NCBI GenBank assembly: GCA_963971405.1
Contig: OZ020486.1
Coordinates: forward strand, 31,271,419 to 31,335,418
Source: Psococerastis gibbosa
Taxonomy: Eukaryota; Arthropoda; Insecta; Psocodea; Psocidae
Reading direction: 5' to 3'
DNA: 64,000 nucleotides
In this document: positions 20,600-35,500 of the stretch, one piece after another
How the letters are laid out: every line of letters begins with the position of its first letter
Position numbering within the stretch: position 1 is the first letter of the stretch
Position numbers and translations under genes: made by a program
Notes under the pieces: model-generated
Databases searched by the model: none
Seen by the model: the letters and a program-made list of their open reading frames with translations, nothing else
What the model was told of the DNA's origin: nothing

Positions 20600-23500
20600 G
20601 TAAGCGCGCTGCATGTAACCTGTTTAGTTTATTGTTTTCATTAATAATAATAATCATTAATATTTTATCAATAATATATATTATAATACTTATACAATGT
20701 TTATAGTTAACATGGATGATACCCAATAATTGCAAAGGCGCGTACGCCCGGAGTCAGTTGAGGGGCAGTAGAATGCTGGCTAATTACGGTTATGGATAGG
20801 TTATGTTTTGACTATACACATATTCAATTTATTTAAAAGCGTAAGCCTAGGTACTTCTAAACACTTCGTCAACTTCAAATCAAATATTCCTATTATGAAC
20901 AGTAATATGAATCTTATGCATTAACATCTATAGATGCAGTCAATGGGCCTTAAACTTTAAGTTTAACAGTGCCCTATCAGAATCAGAATAAATCATGATT
21001 TATGCCTAGTAGTAGTAGTAGTAGTTGTGATTTGAAATAGTGCATCGCACTAATGATTAATCCAGACACTACTGCTCTGTGTCCTCTTCTTTTTTACATC
21101 CTCCACAATTTTCTTTCTGAACTCCTTCAAGTTTACAGCGTCTTTGATAGTTTTCTGCAGCAGATTAAACATTTGTAGGCCTTCATGAAAAATGCTTGTT
21201 CCACTGGTTCGTCTTCTATACTCGAATGTAACTTACTTACTTTTACTTTTACTACGCCTTTTCCTCATGGAGGGTCGGCGGCACGGTAGCGCCGTTTCCA
21301 CATGGTCCTGTCCTGTGCTTCTTCAGTTGAGAGCCCCAATCTTTTCATGTCTTCGGCGATCTTTCTATCCAGTGTTAGTTTCGGCCTCCCTGGTAGTCTT
21401 CTTCCAAGCGTCTCCAGTTCCATTACTCTTCTGTCTAGGTGGTCTTCGTCTCTACGTAGTAAGTGTCCCCACCAGTTCAGCCTCTTTTCCCTCAGTTTTT
21501 CTTGCACGCAACACGTTCTCATCTCCTGCCTTATGTCCTCGTTTCTGCATCGGTCTTTCAATGTTACACCGCAGGATTTTCTGAGCATTCGCATTTCTGC
21601 TGCGTGCATATGTCTTCTTCGCGTTTTCGCACGGCCCAGCACTCAGACCCATACACCATGCAGGGACGCACCACTTGCTTGTATATGCGTCCTTTTAGCT
21701 TCTTTGGCATTTTTCGGTCTGTTAAAATCCCGGACATGTCTCGAAACTTCGCCCAGCCAGATTTTATTCGATTTCTTACATCTTCTTTGCAACCGCCGTT
21801 TTGTTCTATCACACTTCCCAAGGTAAAGTGATAAACCAGTCATTATCAATAATGGCTGGCTATTTTTATATATAATGATAATGACTAAATTGGCTAGTTA
21901 AAATGATTAATTATTTATTTTGGCCAGCCATTTATTAAGTCTAGCACAGTTTAGTTAAAGTAAGAAATCGTTTCAAGTATTAACCGCTTTGACTAGATAT
22001 TATGAATAATCGTTTATATTGGTTTTTGGTCAAATTATTAATTCTCTCTCGCTCATCTGAGTAAGTGGGTTTAGGTACGATTTGTAGAAATTTCACATTT
22101 TGTTGTAATGGTTGTATGATAAATGTTTTATTAATATATTTCCTCTAAAAAGTACGTTTTTAGCTAATACCATAATAGTTTGATTATGTTACTGTTGATT
22201 CCACTGCTTCTATTAAGACACCATGCCTAATAGCTGGATAAAGAAATAAATAAAGCTTCATTAATCACTTCGACTAATCTCCGATATTATGGATAGTGGC
22301 TGGATAAAGTTATAAATTCAGCTAAATTAATTACTTTGACCAAAATTGTCATTTATTGTCAATAATGTCTGTGTATTGAACATAGTAGCTACGTTTCTAT
22401 TAATTACTTTGCCTGTAACATATATTAGCTCCCCCTAGTAAAATAACGAATTTGCATTGGTGGGCTTAAATACATTATTGCTTACGAGAATTTTTATGAT
22501 AGAAACAAATCACAGGCATGCAAATAAGACAATACTTGCTTAAAATATTTAAATTGTCTTTCTAATGGGACGTTACCTTCCATTGTTTATGCATTTTCAT
22601 CCGACCTTGTACAGAGCGGTTGCTTAAGTAAACTTTTATCTAAATTGAATTAAACAATAAAGAGGAATAATAAAGTCAGTAACATTTAAAAAAATAAATT
22701 AACTAGTCATTATACAGGCTTACCATATGTCCCACTTTCGCCGCGATTTTCCCGGTGTAAAGACCTTGGCCCGGGGGTCTGTCTGGCCTGTCATGGTTTT
22801 TCCCGGCCTTTTAAAATTAATTTAACTTTATAAAGACATTTGTATGATACATTTTTGTGCCATGTTTCCTCATAATCGAGCAATATCGTAAAACATAAAT
22901 GCATTCATACATGCATCTTGTTTCTTCTTATTGTTGATGGGCTTTGGCCTGGTCGAAAGCACTCCTCCAATCATCTCGGTTCTGTACGGTGGGCGCTTTA
23001 CGGCCGTCTCGCTGCCTCATAGGACTGAACGGCCCTGGTTTTAATGTTAAGGCGCCCATTCCACCGACCGGCTAGGGCTATTTACAAAAACAGTGACGTG
23101 GTAGCAGACATTCAAGACTTAGGCGGCGTTCCCACTGACCTCGCATTGCAGAATTGACGGAAATGATTATTTTCCTCTATGGCATAGTTAAAATTGATCA
23201 ATGATCACACAGTAAAATCACAAACAAACTAAAATTAAAAAATGGCGTCATGGGATATGTTAAGTACAAACATTTTAATAGATTTCTATAAAAAGAAAAA
23301 TTCTAATTTCCGTCAATGTCATTTGCATTCTGCAATGCGAGGTCGGTGGAAACGCCACCTAAGTCTTGAATGTCTGCTACCACGTCACCGTTTTTGTAAA
23401 TAGCCCTAGCCGGTCGGTGGAATGGGCGCCTAAGCACTTATATCTCATTCAAATAAATGCAAAAAACCTTTAAGTAAATAATAGAAGGCGCAGATGTAAG

Positions 23501-26500
23501 AACTAAATTCAAAAGTGATATGTGTACTTTATCTATAGATTTGTATTTTACATTTTAGCAGCCGAAATAACACAATTACGGGCAGATCTTGAGTCCAAAG
23601 TTTCGGAAATTGAAGAATATCGGCAGAAATGGAAAGAAGCAAACGCCGAAATTGCTTCGCTGCAAGAGCGAATGGCCAGTGCGGAGGAAGAGGCTACACG
23701 TGCACGAGAATCTTGCAAAAAGATGGAATATGAGTGGCGAGACTTCAAAACTCAGCGGGATTTGGCCTGCGATGAAAAAGACTGCTTGCTATCTATGATA
23801 GATCGGAGAACAAGTGAAATAAACGACCTTAAGATGGAGAAAGCCGAATTAACTAAGAAGATGGAGGCTGCTGTCAAGGCTAAGATGCTGGCAATGGAGG
23901 GCACCGAAGAGCTCGAAAGTCGACGCATCAATTTAGAATTTAAGTAAGTTTTATTTTTATTGTGGTACAGTCGTGAAGAGTGAAATTTTTTTCTATCCAA
24001 CGTTCATTACTTTTCTTCTTGTAGCAAAAACTAACAATTTACAGCAACTTAATACTTATTCGACAAAAAGACAAAGCGTTTAAAATCGGGCATCGCGTTT
24101 GTCGTAATTGTTGACAACTCGCCAAATAATTTCTTTGATGAGCCACCATTTCAGTTTTATTTATCAATCAATTTTAATATTTTCTAGAGAGAAAAGAATA
24201 GAATATGAGCGAGGCATACTACAGACACAAGTTCAGACTCTCTCCGATGAGTTGGAAGGAAAAACTACTGAATTATGGAATTTTCGGCGGAGCCAGGTGA
24301 ACAAAGAGTCCTCGGTAGAGGCGGACCTTGCAAGTAAGACTGAGGAACTGAGAGTGGCGAACGAATCCATCGCTGACTTAAGTGGATCTAACGAGAGACT
24401 GAACAGGAAGTTGGAAGAGCTTATGGAAAAACTCAGGAGTCAAAGAGAATCCAGCGATATGATGATTGATAATTTCCAGCAAGAGCTCACTGCTCAGACC
24501 AGGCTGGCCGAGCTTTACAAAGGTATGCAATAAGGATATATGTGTTTTTTGAATTTATTATGAAAACATTTTATGGGTATTGGTCGACTTGTTAGATGCG
24601 AGCTATAGGTATTTGACCGACTATAATTGAAATAAAATTGGTGTAACTCCATTTTTTGTAACGTGTCATTTTCAGGCATGTGCTCGGATAACGATAGTAA
24701 AACTGAACAGCTGACGACCTCCATCGAAGAGCTGAGGAAGTTGCTGAACATTGCGACAGAGAAGTATGGCGATCTTGAGACGAAACAGAAAGAAATTACA
24801 CTGAAACACCAGGCTCAGTTAGCGAGCAGGGATGACTGCATTACGTTACTTAAGAAAGAGTTGCAGGATGCCAATGAACTTTTGCAAGCTTCTAAGCTAG
24901 GTATTTGTTCCCTTTTTAATGTCCATGAAATTTTATCTAAAAAAAGCAAGCTCCATAGAGCCATAAATGAAATTAGAAGAAATGCTCTTCTTCATTTTGA
25001 TACATAGTAATGATATAGCCGGTACCAAAACCGTAAGGCCACAATTTTTCTTCTTTTAATGCCACTTCTATCGATGATTGGTGCCAGTACACAATGTGGT
25101 GAAAGCAGCGGGTTTGCGGCTTCCAAGAATTAATTTTTTCAGTGGGATAGAAGTTCTCCCAACATAGTGCATCAAGTGCATAGAGCTAAGGGAGACTATA
25201 TTAAAAAGCAATGAAAAGTTTTTGACCTTACGGCAGATATGCTTATCTAGGTAGATTACTTAAAATTTCACCTTCGTACATGACTCAAGGTGATCGTCCT
25301 ATGCTCTTCACATCCTGGCTTCTGACATTGGGATTCTTGGTAAAACCACGAAGTTTGCAGTCAGCCAGACTTTAGAAAATTTCGCACTGCTAGACAGAGC
25401 ATGTAGTAGTCTGGTCACCAAAATTCTTGAAGGGTTGAATAAAATGCAAGGTTAGTGCATGCCTTCAAAACTATGACCAAACGGCGTTAGCGCCGGCTAT
25501 GTACTATGTATAAAAATCAAGTCGTCAAGTAGAAGAGGGCATTTGACCATACGGGATTTCTATGCCAAAGTTCCTCAACAAATACAATGTAATGCCTAAA
25601 TTATGTTGATATGATTTCAGAAAACGCGGATGCGGCGATGTCGCAGCTGTCTCCATGCGCGGCTGCCGCTAGCCGCCTGCTCAAGTCCGGTATGACTCTG
25701 ACACAAATCTACTCGCAGTACGCCGCAGTGTCCGAACAGCTACTCATTGAGAAGGAGGAGAATAGACGACTGAACCTCTATGTTACAACCATTGTCAATG
25801 TATGTATTTCTGTCACCTTATTTTATCCTCAAAAAGTACACTATTCTATGGATAAGTTACGAATTTACTTACAAAATGGTGGTTGAAGCAACTGGTGTCA
25901 ATTTAGAAAGACGACTATTGAAAGCTACATTATGTTTTACTATACGTCACAACAGAAAAAAAAATAGACCATTAATTACATAAGTAATGTTTTTAAACTT
26001 TGCAACCATGATGCAGTTTGAACTTGGAGGCAAAGTCTTACCTCTACTCTTGACTGTTGACTTGTACATTTAGACTCCGATTAAATTGAACTCACTAGTT
26101 GAAGATTTTCAATTTTATTTATTTACAGGAAATTGAAGAAAAGGCGCCCCTTTTACAACAACAGCGTATCGATTATGAACGAGCTGTAGCCGCAGTAGAA
26201 AGTCTCACCAAACAAATGGACCAAATGCTGGTAGACAGCAAAGTACATATGCATGAGGCGGCAGACGCGAAGAAAACTAGTGGTCACCTGACCCGAGAGA
26301 ATGCACGGCTCAAGAAAGAGCTGTCGGACCTGGGCAGACAGGTGTGCTACCTGGTGAAGGCTGTAGAGGAAGCGAGGGGTGGCCGCGTGGCGCAGGACAC
26401 TGCGTACGACTCGCCGCGGGGTAGTTCCGCCCAACAAGTCATCAGCAAGCATTTGGTTACGTTTGCCAACATTGAAGATCTACAGGAGAACAACCAGAAA

Positions 26501-29500
26501 CTTCTATCTCTGGTACGGCAGTTGAGTGAGAAGCAGGAGGCTGTGGAAACCGTGTCGACCCAGGACTATCATAATCTTAAGGTAGGTAGAATAAATAGAT
26601 TGAATTAGTTAGATTATTTTGCCACTGTCAGGCGGGCAACATAGGCATCCACAGCGCATGCAATGAAGGGGTAAACAGTGGTGACTGAGATTTTGTTAAG
26701 AGGTTCTCATCATGCGCTGATTACAGTCATAATAAAGTTATTAAGATTGCCTGGTCAAGATCGCAAAAACTTACTGCGCGGGTTCTGTTATCAGCCCTGC
26801 CTGCTTTTCATTTGTTCTTTGTTTACCGCAATTTTCTTTTTTATGTTGGTACCCGGCAAACTCAGTCACATTTCCTTTGCTATTTCGCATTTCTCCGTAA
26901 GTTTCATCGCTATCAGCTATAGTTAGCTTTTGGTTAGGCGCCATCAATTGTATTTTATATCTTTAGCCACTTTCTATTGAAATTGTGAATTAAATGGAGC
27001 ATAATTTAGTTTCGTGGCTTTCTTATTAAACCTAGATTGCACTAACTTATGACTTGGTCACAGCTAGTTACAGTCCTTGCCCAGTATCTTAAAATTGACC
27101 TTCGTCACTTTGCGTTTCATTTAAATTGCAGACCCAGAAGGAGAAGCTAGATGCGCAGATGACGGAAATGGTTGATGAAATGAATCGACAATCGAGAATG
27201 TTAGATTTGATCCGGTCCCAGAGTGAGATGTACAAGAAACTCTACCATCAGGCTATGGGCGGAGAGGTAGCTGAAGTACGATACTCAAAGTATATTTAAA
27301 GTGCAATATTGTTAGTGAAGTGTCGTTTATGTTTCATACGAATTGAATTAAATAAATTAAGAATTAGCAGAAGCATTGAACTAAATGCAAAATTTTGAAC
27401 TACGGTCCTATTGGAATAATGTTCGATAAACCTTTATGTAAGCTATTTTACAGTTTCCAAGTTGCGTCGCCATCTTGAAAGTGTCAAGTTAGTTGAACGG
27501 ATGCTATTTCGAACGCAACCGTTTCAGTTTTTGCTTTAGATGTGTTGATGTTATGTTTTATAGCAATTTTATTTCGAATTCGAATGATGATATCTAGGCC
27601 GAGGATTTGAGTTCTTCGCTCCTTTTTGGCAGCTTGAGGCTCGGTGATCAAACCTACGAAGCGATTAAATATGTATTCTGACGAATTCTAATTTATGAAT
27701 CACCGTGAAAAGACATTTGTTTCATAGTGTTTCGTTGACTATTGTTGTTTGTTTTGGCAGCCAGAAGAACGCGCAGGGACACCTGAGAAGAGAATTGTCG
27801 GCATTGTTACCTCCACGCCCATGGTGCCCAAGTCCCCTGATGGCGGCAGAATCGTAGAGGTAAGTAAAGAGGGACAACAAAACTATAGATAACATGTAGA
27901 TAAACAGCATAGTGTACACAACGTTGCCTAAAAGTAAACTCTTAAAATATTCCATAATGGGAGCATACGAAATAGGCTACTTGACAATTGTAATAATAAA
28001 CCGTAAAATGAGCAAAATACGTAAGGTATAGTAGCTTCTAGGTTAACATAATATACGTTTTTTTGCATGGAAAAATTGTAATTATTGAAAAATAAATCAA
28101 GAACCGGTACGAGTGAACCCGTACATGCTTTCCTATTTATCAATAAAATTAGGAATATCACTGGATTATAACGTCAAAAACGGCGTGAGGTCACGGGACG
28201 GTGGGGTTTCGCGCTAAATTCAAATAAATGCTTAAAAAAATATTTTTTTCCCTACTACGAGTAAATATATTTTTTTTTAAAGAGAAAACAATTATTATTT
28301 TAAGAGATAAACATACCTATGTATTAGAATATGTTTTCAAAAATTGTCTAACCGCCTAGAGTCAAAAGACGGGGCCAATTATGATCTATAATAGCAAACG
28401 GGTGCATGTTGTTACACAACCAAGGAATCTCAATGAACCGTGTGTTCTCCTAGTACATTGAAGTTTCCATCATTGGACTTTGATTTGTTTGCTTGTTGGC
28501 TGTTTGCAGTGGTCAATTTTCGCTAGAAAAATAATATAAACTTGTGTTTTGCTCTCGAATGTTACACTTTCTTAGCTTGAAGGTTACTGATATTCGCTTT
28601 ACACGAATAATGTTGGTGTGATAATCATAAATTCTAAAAAAAAAAACATTTAAATTCATTGGCCCTTTTCCCAGAGCTGTCCTCAAATATGTTGCATTGA
28701 TTCGTGAAAATGTAGGTAAAGCCCGTGACAGTTTATCTGCTTTTCCAGTTGCAGAAGAAATTATCAGATGCTAAGGAAACTATTAAAAAATTGGAAAACG
28801 AGATTAGTGAGACCAAGAAAGAGGTGAGAGCAAAAGAGAAAACTTTAAACGAGAAATTGGAGCAGGCCAATGCACAGGTGCGTGATTACACGGTCAGCAA
28901 TAGCAAACTAGCGGCACAGGCTGAGTACAACAGTGAGAAATGCAACGTTCTCGAATCCAACCTCAAGGTAAGAAACTATAGAGATGAAACAGAAACAGTA
29001 AATACGTTTTTTGCATCACCTCCTCTAGTGGACCTCTATGTTAGTCTATTGGAGTTTAGCTATTCATTTTTAAAGATTTAATAGCGTTAGTACCAGTTTG
29101 GGTGATCATATCCTGTAAATACCATCAAACTTGATTGGATGCGAAGCATTCCCTTGTACAGTAGGTTGTTGGAAATGCTGCAGCATACGTTATGCACTTC
29201 CCATTGTACTATTGTTATTCGCAGTGTGGTATTAATCAGTATAGAGCACCTGTGATCTTTCTTTGCAGACCCTTAAGAAACAGATCTCGGCTTTGGAGGA
29301 GCGTAACCGTGTTATAAGCGAGATTTGTGCCAAGCATGAGCAGTCTATAGTCATGCTCAAGGACCAGACAATGGAAACTCAGGCCAAGCTGGCTAAGGCT
29401 GAGGTCCAGAGACAGAACCTCGAGCAGGAAAACTTTCTTCTTAAGACAGCTGAAGTCAGGCTGACAAAGGAGAAAGAGGTAACATTCTTATTACGGTCAA

Positions 29501-32500
29501 CATTTATTACTATCTTTTTTTCAGTCCAAATGTTTCACTAGGCATTAATATCTCTTAAAAGAAAGCCTTATTAGTGTAAAAATCAAATATCTCATGAAAT
29601 ATCCAAGATAGAGCTGTCAAAAATATCAGGGCAAACAGAAGAAATTTTTCTAACCCTTTCGGTGTACGGCATGTACCTCTTTCTGGCGCAGATTGGCCAC
29701 AATTATTTGATTTGGACAAAAAACGATAGTTGTGGGAGTCCCGAGGAAGGAGTTGAAGTACTGTGGCCAATCTGTGTTAGTGAAGACCCCATGTTATCGA
29801 AGTGTAGAGGAGCATTTCTGCTAGCTTACTGGCTATTTTTGACTTCTCAGCGGTCGATATTTCCTGTGGAAATCGAGTTGTAAAAAAACGTGTGGTAAGG
29901 TACTCCGATTTGCCCTTAAAGATATACCTATTGCAGGCTTTGAACCGCGAACGCGTAACTCACTCGTTACTCATGTCTAACCTGGATGGACTTAAGGCCG
30001 CCCTCAATCGTTCCGAGGCCGAGGGTAAGCTGAGGCTGGAACTGCAGCTGGGCGAGGCTTTGAAGGAATGCTCTGCGCTGCGCAGCTCCTTGAAGGAGGA
30101 AAAGGACAAGTTCAAAGAGCTGGCGAGCACGCTGGAACGTCAAGTCAACACGGCGCGTGAGCGGATGCAGGAGGAGAAGGGCCTGGCCGACAAGGCGCGG
30201 CACGAGTTAGATTTAGTGAAGGCTGAGCTGGAGGAGAGTCTGCAGGCTGTGAAGAACCTTAAAGATAAGATCAGGGAGATGAGCAACGAGCCTGCTAGGA
30301 GCGTCATTCAAACAGGTAAGTACTGCTAAAAGGGCAAGCCACTTGCTTTTGATTAATACTAAACGGAAAATATTCAGTGCCGACATCTAGTGCCAATGTG
30401 TTTCAAATGCAAGATTGTTAGCATCCCTACCCTGAATACAATACAATATACACAATCAATTTATTATGAAGTTTACACAATTTATATTGTATATACAATA
30501 TTTTTTTTTGTGTGTTTATTCTAGAAACATTTTTATTAAAATATTTATCTTTATCTTACATTGTATTTTTTTTTTTAGTGACCAGCAATGTAGATGTGTC
30601 GGGCAAACGTGTGAAGGAGCTTGAGAAGCGAGTCCGGGATTTGGAAGGGGAGAGTAGCAGGTTGCAGATTCAGTTGCAGTCAGCGCAAACGTCCAGTAAA
30701 CAGTACGCGGAAGTCGCAGAAAATGCAGAAAAACAGCTGTCGCAACTCATCCAGCAGCAACACACGGCGTCGCAAGCCCTCGGGGACAAGTAAGTAGGCA
30801 ACTAAATAAATATAGGACGAAAGTGAGAAACATAAAATTTTCAAACAAGGTGAAATGGCGTTGGTACCGAAGCAATACTTTTCAGTAAGTCACAAGACGG
30901 TACTATGATTCTGGAAAAGACTGCTAGGCAGATTTTCACTTGAGGCTCGGAAACGAAAGCCTCTTACAGTGCATAATATGTTAATTTATTTTTTATTTAA
31001 ATTATTAATTAAATTATTTAATTAATTTATTTTACTATATTAAATCATTCATTACAGTTTTAATTATTGATTTAAAATATGATGTTTCATAATTTAGTTT
31101 CCGAATCTTAACATTGTAGCAATTTTTTATTAATTTGACGTTTCCTAATTGACATTGACAATTTTAGAGACAGTGCATTGCGGAACTTGGAGGAGCAGTT
31201 GAGTGCCGCCCGCGATGAAGTGGAGCGGCTGCGTAAAGAGAAGGAACAAGCGATGGAGAGCACTGTGCACCAAATGTCAACGACTCTGTCTAATGTAGAG
31301 GCTAACCTTCAGAATGTGGACGCGGACCTGGCCCAGACAAAGGCTGAGGTACAGGCTCTTAATGATAAAATGGCCGAAGCAAAGGAGGAAACCAACTTAG
31401 CCAAAAGTAAGATTTTATATTGCCGTTCATTCGTTTAAAATCAATTCACCTGTATGTACCAGACAATGAAGAGTGAAAGGCATGAGTATTGAGATTGTAA
31501 GGGAACTAGGCCCACTTCGATGAATTTACAATACTTGTGGCAAACTGTAGTATTTTTGTCGAGGAATTATTGGAGCCTAGGGCTATGTCTTTGGGTTTAA
31601 TTATACTCAAGTGTAGACGAGAAAGTTCTGTATTATATGCGCATATTTACGATATATAGGTAAAAGGATATCATGCTTCTAGTGAGCAGGTGGCCATTTA
31701 ATAGTAAAATAATAATGATTGGTCCCTTGTTCAGTGCCAACTACCCCATGGATTTCGGACATTGTTTTGATTGTTTCTGTACAGATACAAGTCTGGCCAT
31801 TTAGTTAATACGCTAAATAAGCAAAGTTACAAGGGAGCTGCTCGCAATAGGTTCATTGGGCTAGGTGGGATTGGTCCAATATAAAGCCCTTCATTACTTC
31901 TTGTCTTCAAATGATTAGAATTAGAATTGCAGGGGCAAAGCCCTTCAGAGATAAATTTAAGATTCTAAAATATTAATCCGAGAGAAGTTGACGTGCTAAA
32001 TAAACATGATTACATTTGTCTAGAGCAAGCAGAAGAGGCCGAAAGCAGGTATTCGCTTGAAGTGGTGGCCCATAGCCGGACAATCCAAGCCCTCGATGTG
32101 AAGCAAAAGGAGTTGGAGGCCGTAGCCGGAGAGATTGGACAGCTGCGCCAGGAGCGCGATGAGGCGGTGCATGCGCTGGCGGAGAAGGTGAAAACGTGGG
32201 AGGAGCAGGAGCGCAGGGCTAGCGGGGAGGTGACGCAGCTCAACTCCCGGCTGAGGGACCTTGACGAGCAGAACGCCGCGCTTCACAACAGCCTGCAGAA
32301 ACTCAATGAACAGGTCGCTTTACTGCAGGCTAGGGTATGCTCACTTATTCACCATTATCTAAACATGTGGAGTAACCTGTCTATATACTGATATATTTGG
32401 TATATTGTGGTCAGCAACATGTCTGGCAGCCGCGTTCCCCCCATACCGGCGGAGGCAAGGTACCCATGGCTTTTGGGTTGGGTGTACCGAGACCAGGCGC

Positions 32501-35500
32501 AACATTTGTCCTTTCACGTCGAGTCTCGAGCATCGATCATCCGTTTTCATTTCTCTCCCAACTGGACTATTTCGGATTATTCATCATTATCTACAATCAG
32601 ATTTATTACTTTCTTTGCCTCCTCTTCTGGATTTAGCACATCGCGCTCCCCAGAGATCGTTCTCAGACGGTTTTCTGTGCCTCTTCCTTGGTCTTCCTCT
32701 CTAATGTGGACTCTTTATTGCCCCCCTCAAGCTACTTCTTCGCGTACTGCCTGTTTTCTTTGCGTGTCTGAACCATGCAAGTCTCGTTGTTGCTATTCTC
32801 GCCACCATTCGTTCTTCTCAGCTAACCACTTCATTCCTGATATTATTTCGTCTTGCCTTCTGATGAACTGACACTTATCAACCTTATATACCATATAGTA
32901 AAGTTCGTTCAAAGAAAGTAAGTAAGTCACAAAGCCAGAGTTCAACTGAAACTACTATATGACTATTGTTATTATAAATACAATTTAAAGAAAAGTAATA
33001 ACATTTTTAATACGGCAACATCAACTGTCAATGTACTCCTCTTCTTTGTTTAGTTGTCACGCCCACCGACTGACACTACTGAATTAGATGTATCACTCAA
33101 CACTTCATCAGAGATCAGTAGCAAAGCTCAGGAAGAACTGGCCAAAGTCATAAAATTCCTACGACAGGAGAAAGACATTGCGACGACCAAGTGTGAGGTT
33201 CTGCAGGCGGAGACGACGCGTCTGAAGGCGCAGGCCAGTGTACTGCAAAAAAAGCTGGATGAAGTGACCTCCTCTTATACCAGTCTCAAGGATTCCGTCG
33301 CTGTCCCGGAAAAAACTTCTGCCAAACACGCGGAACTACTACGAAAGGTTAGTGATATGGATGAGAAAATTCAATAAGTTGATTGTTTTATGTATTCTAT
33401 GTCCTCTGTCCTTTAACCTGGAGGTTCGAGCTGGATCTATACGCAAAAACCAATAGTTTGATAAGAGGGCACTTCAGAAGTAGAAACCAAAAAAAACTAT
33501 TCGGTAACAGCCCTAAAATTGCTGAATTAGTCTTTTTAGTATGGGTTCCGTCGCTATTCAACTCACCCTCCTTCCTTACTTACTTCTTACTTCTTAGTAC
33601 AGGGCTTCCAGCTCGGGTGATGCCGACTGCCCGATTTCTCAGAAATGCCCTTGGTGCTAGTGTCCACATGTTCGGTGTGCACAGGATCTTATGATGTCCG
33701 CCCTCCTTGTGTCCAACCTGATCGCGTTGTTTGTCCCGTTTTGTGCATGGGGCCGAGCACTGCAGGAGTATGTGCTCCAGTGTTTCATTAGCTAGACCAC
33801 ATGCACGGCATACTGGAGATTCGATTAAATGGAAACGGTGCAAGTATTCATTGGTAGTAATGTGGCCTGTTCTTGCTCTAGCAGCAAAGGATGCAACGCT
33901 ACTGTTTATTGATATCGATACTGATATTGTACTGCTGAAGCCGGCGTAGGTTGTATTGCGTACAGGGCTCTACCAGTGGGGGAAACCCTCCATCTCTGTA
34001 TCCATTCTTGAAGCAGGACTCTGTCAGCAGCATTCTTGCAGTGTGTTAATGAAAACTGAAAACCCTCCTTCCTCACCACATTAAATCTTTCCCACGTTTT
34101 TAATGCTTATGGTGACTTCTGTAGGTAGAGTCCTTGAATGCTGTGACCGACAGTAACCGTTTGATGCGCGAAGAGTTGAACCGGTACAGGCAGGAAAATA
34201 GCACGCTGCAGGAGCGCCTTGCAAAGTTAGAGACCGGGGTCGCACCTCATCGTAAACAGCTCGATGAGCTGAAGCAACGAGTCGAAGCACTTTCGACTGA
34301 TAACCAGGGGTTGGTGCAAGACGCAGCGCGGTGGAAAGCCAAGGCGTCGCAGCTGTCAGAGCGGGCCAAAACTACACCGGAGGACTGGCGACGTCTCAAC
34401 AACGAGCGCGACAATCTCGCCAAACAAATTCTGCTGGAAAAGACTCTTCGCGAAAAGATGGATGAGCTGGCGAAGAAATTGCGGACAGATAACGCAGCTT
34501 TGACTGAGCAAAACACTGATTTGAGGCAAAAGCTTCAACATGAAACAACTGAGGTAAGTGGGTCAAGAGGTTGTCCAGTGAATGTACTAAAAAGTTGAAC
34601 TTTATCATTAGAAAAATTAGTGTACTATGAGAGCTCTCAACAGAACTTGATTGGGAGTTGCAGCTAGTACGTAATCCATACCACGATGAAATAAGGACAG
34701 TAATACGGGAGTTGTATTATGTGGAACTGTTGTCGATGGCAATTTGAATAGACCTGAGACTGTGATTTTAGGCACGCCGGTTAAATGACGAGTCCAATAC
34801 CTTAAAACAGAAGGTGGGACTCGTGGAACAGGAGGTCACCACTCTGCGCGGTCAAGTCAATAAACTGACGGAAGCAGCGACCAAGACAGCAGAGGATGTC
34901 ACTGCAAAGGAGGCTGTCATCGCGGACCTCAAGAACAAGGATGGTCAGGTTAGTATATTTAAATCACAATGTCATTGACAATATTATAATTGTAAAAGTA
35001 CCGAGCGTTGGAATACTGCCTCTCAACCAAGGAAACAAGTTCCGTACACCCAGCATAGTAGTAGCGAATTATGGGTGTCTGATAATCGAAATCCGGAGGC
35101 CAATTGTCGCTGTTCTATAATTTGCGATTTCAATGACGCAGACCGTTCCTTCATAAGTGTCAGTCGTACTAAACTGTGTCATTGGTGGGTTGATACGAGA
35201 TTTCACCGAGCTATGTGTCATCTCCACTCCCCACCCAAACATAAAACAAAGCTTTCTGATGACCAGTACTGAGGAATACCCAGTTTTGGACAGATACGGA
35301 GCTTACACGGCTGATATTACGCCTACTTTTCTTTACATTGCCATACACAAGCAGAATTGATATAAATAATAATTTTGTGCAGATTCGCAAAATTGCAAAG
35401 AAATACAAGTCACAGTACGAAGAGCTAGTAAAAACAGTCGAAGATGAAAAGAAAAAACGCGCGGAAGACGATGCCAAGCGGGAGGAAGAGGCTAAAAAAC

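Noticed and set aside
26153..26452. Long ORFs antisense to Tpr exons
   Set aside because: Mirror frames of coiled-coil codons; no independent support.
32400..32880. LINE tail on the minus strand in Tpr intron 14
   Set aside because: Some GR.R/RWFRH-like words occur, but no continuous motif order could be shown.
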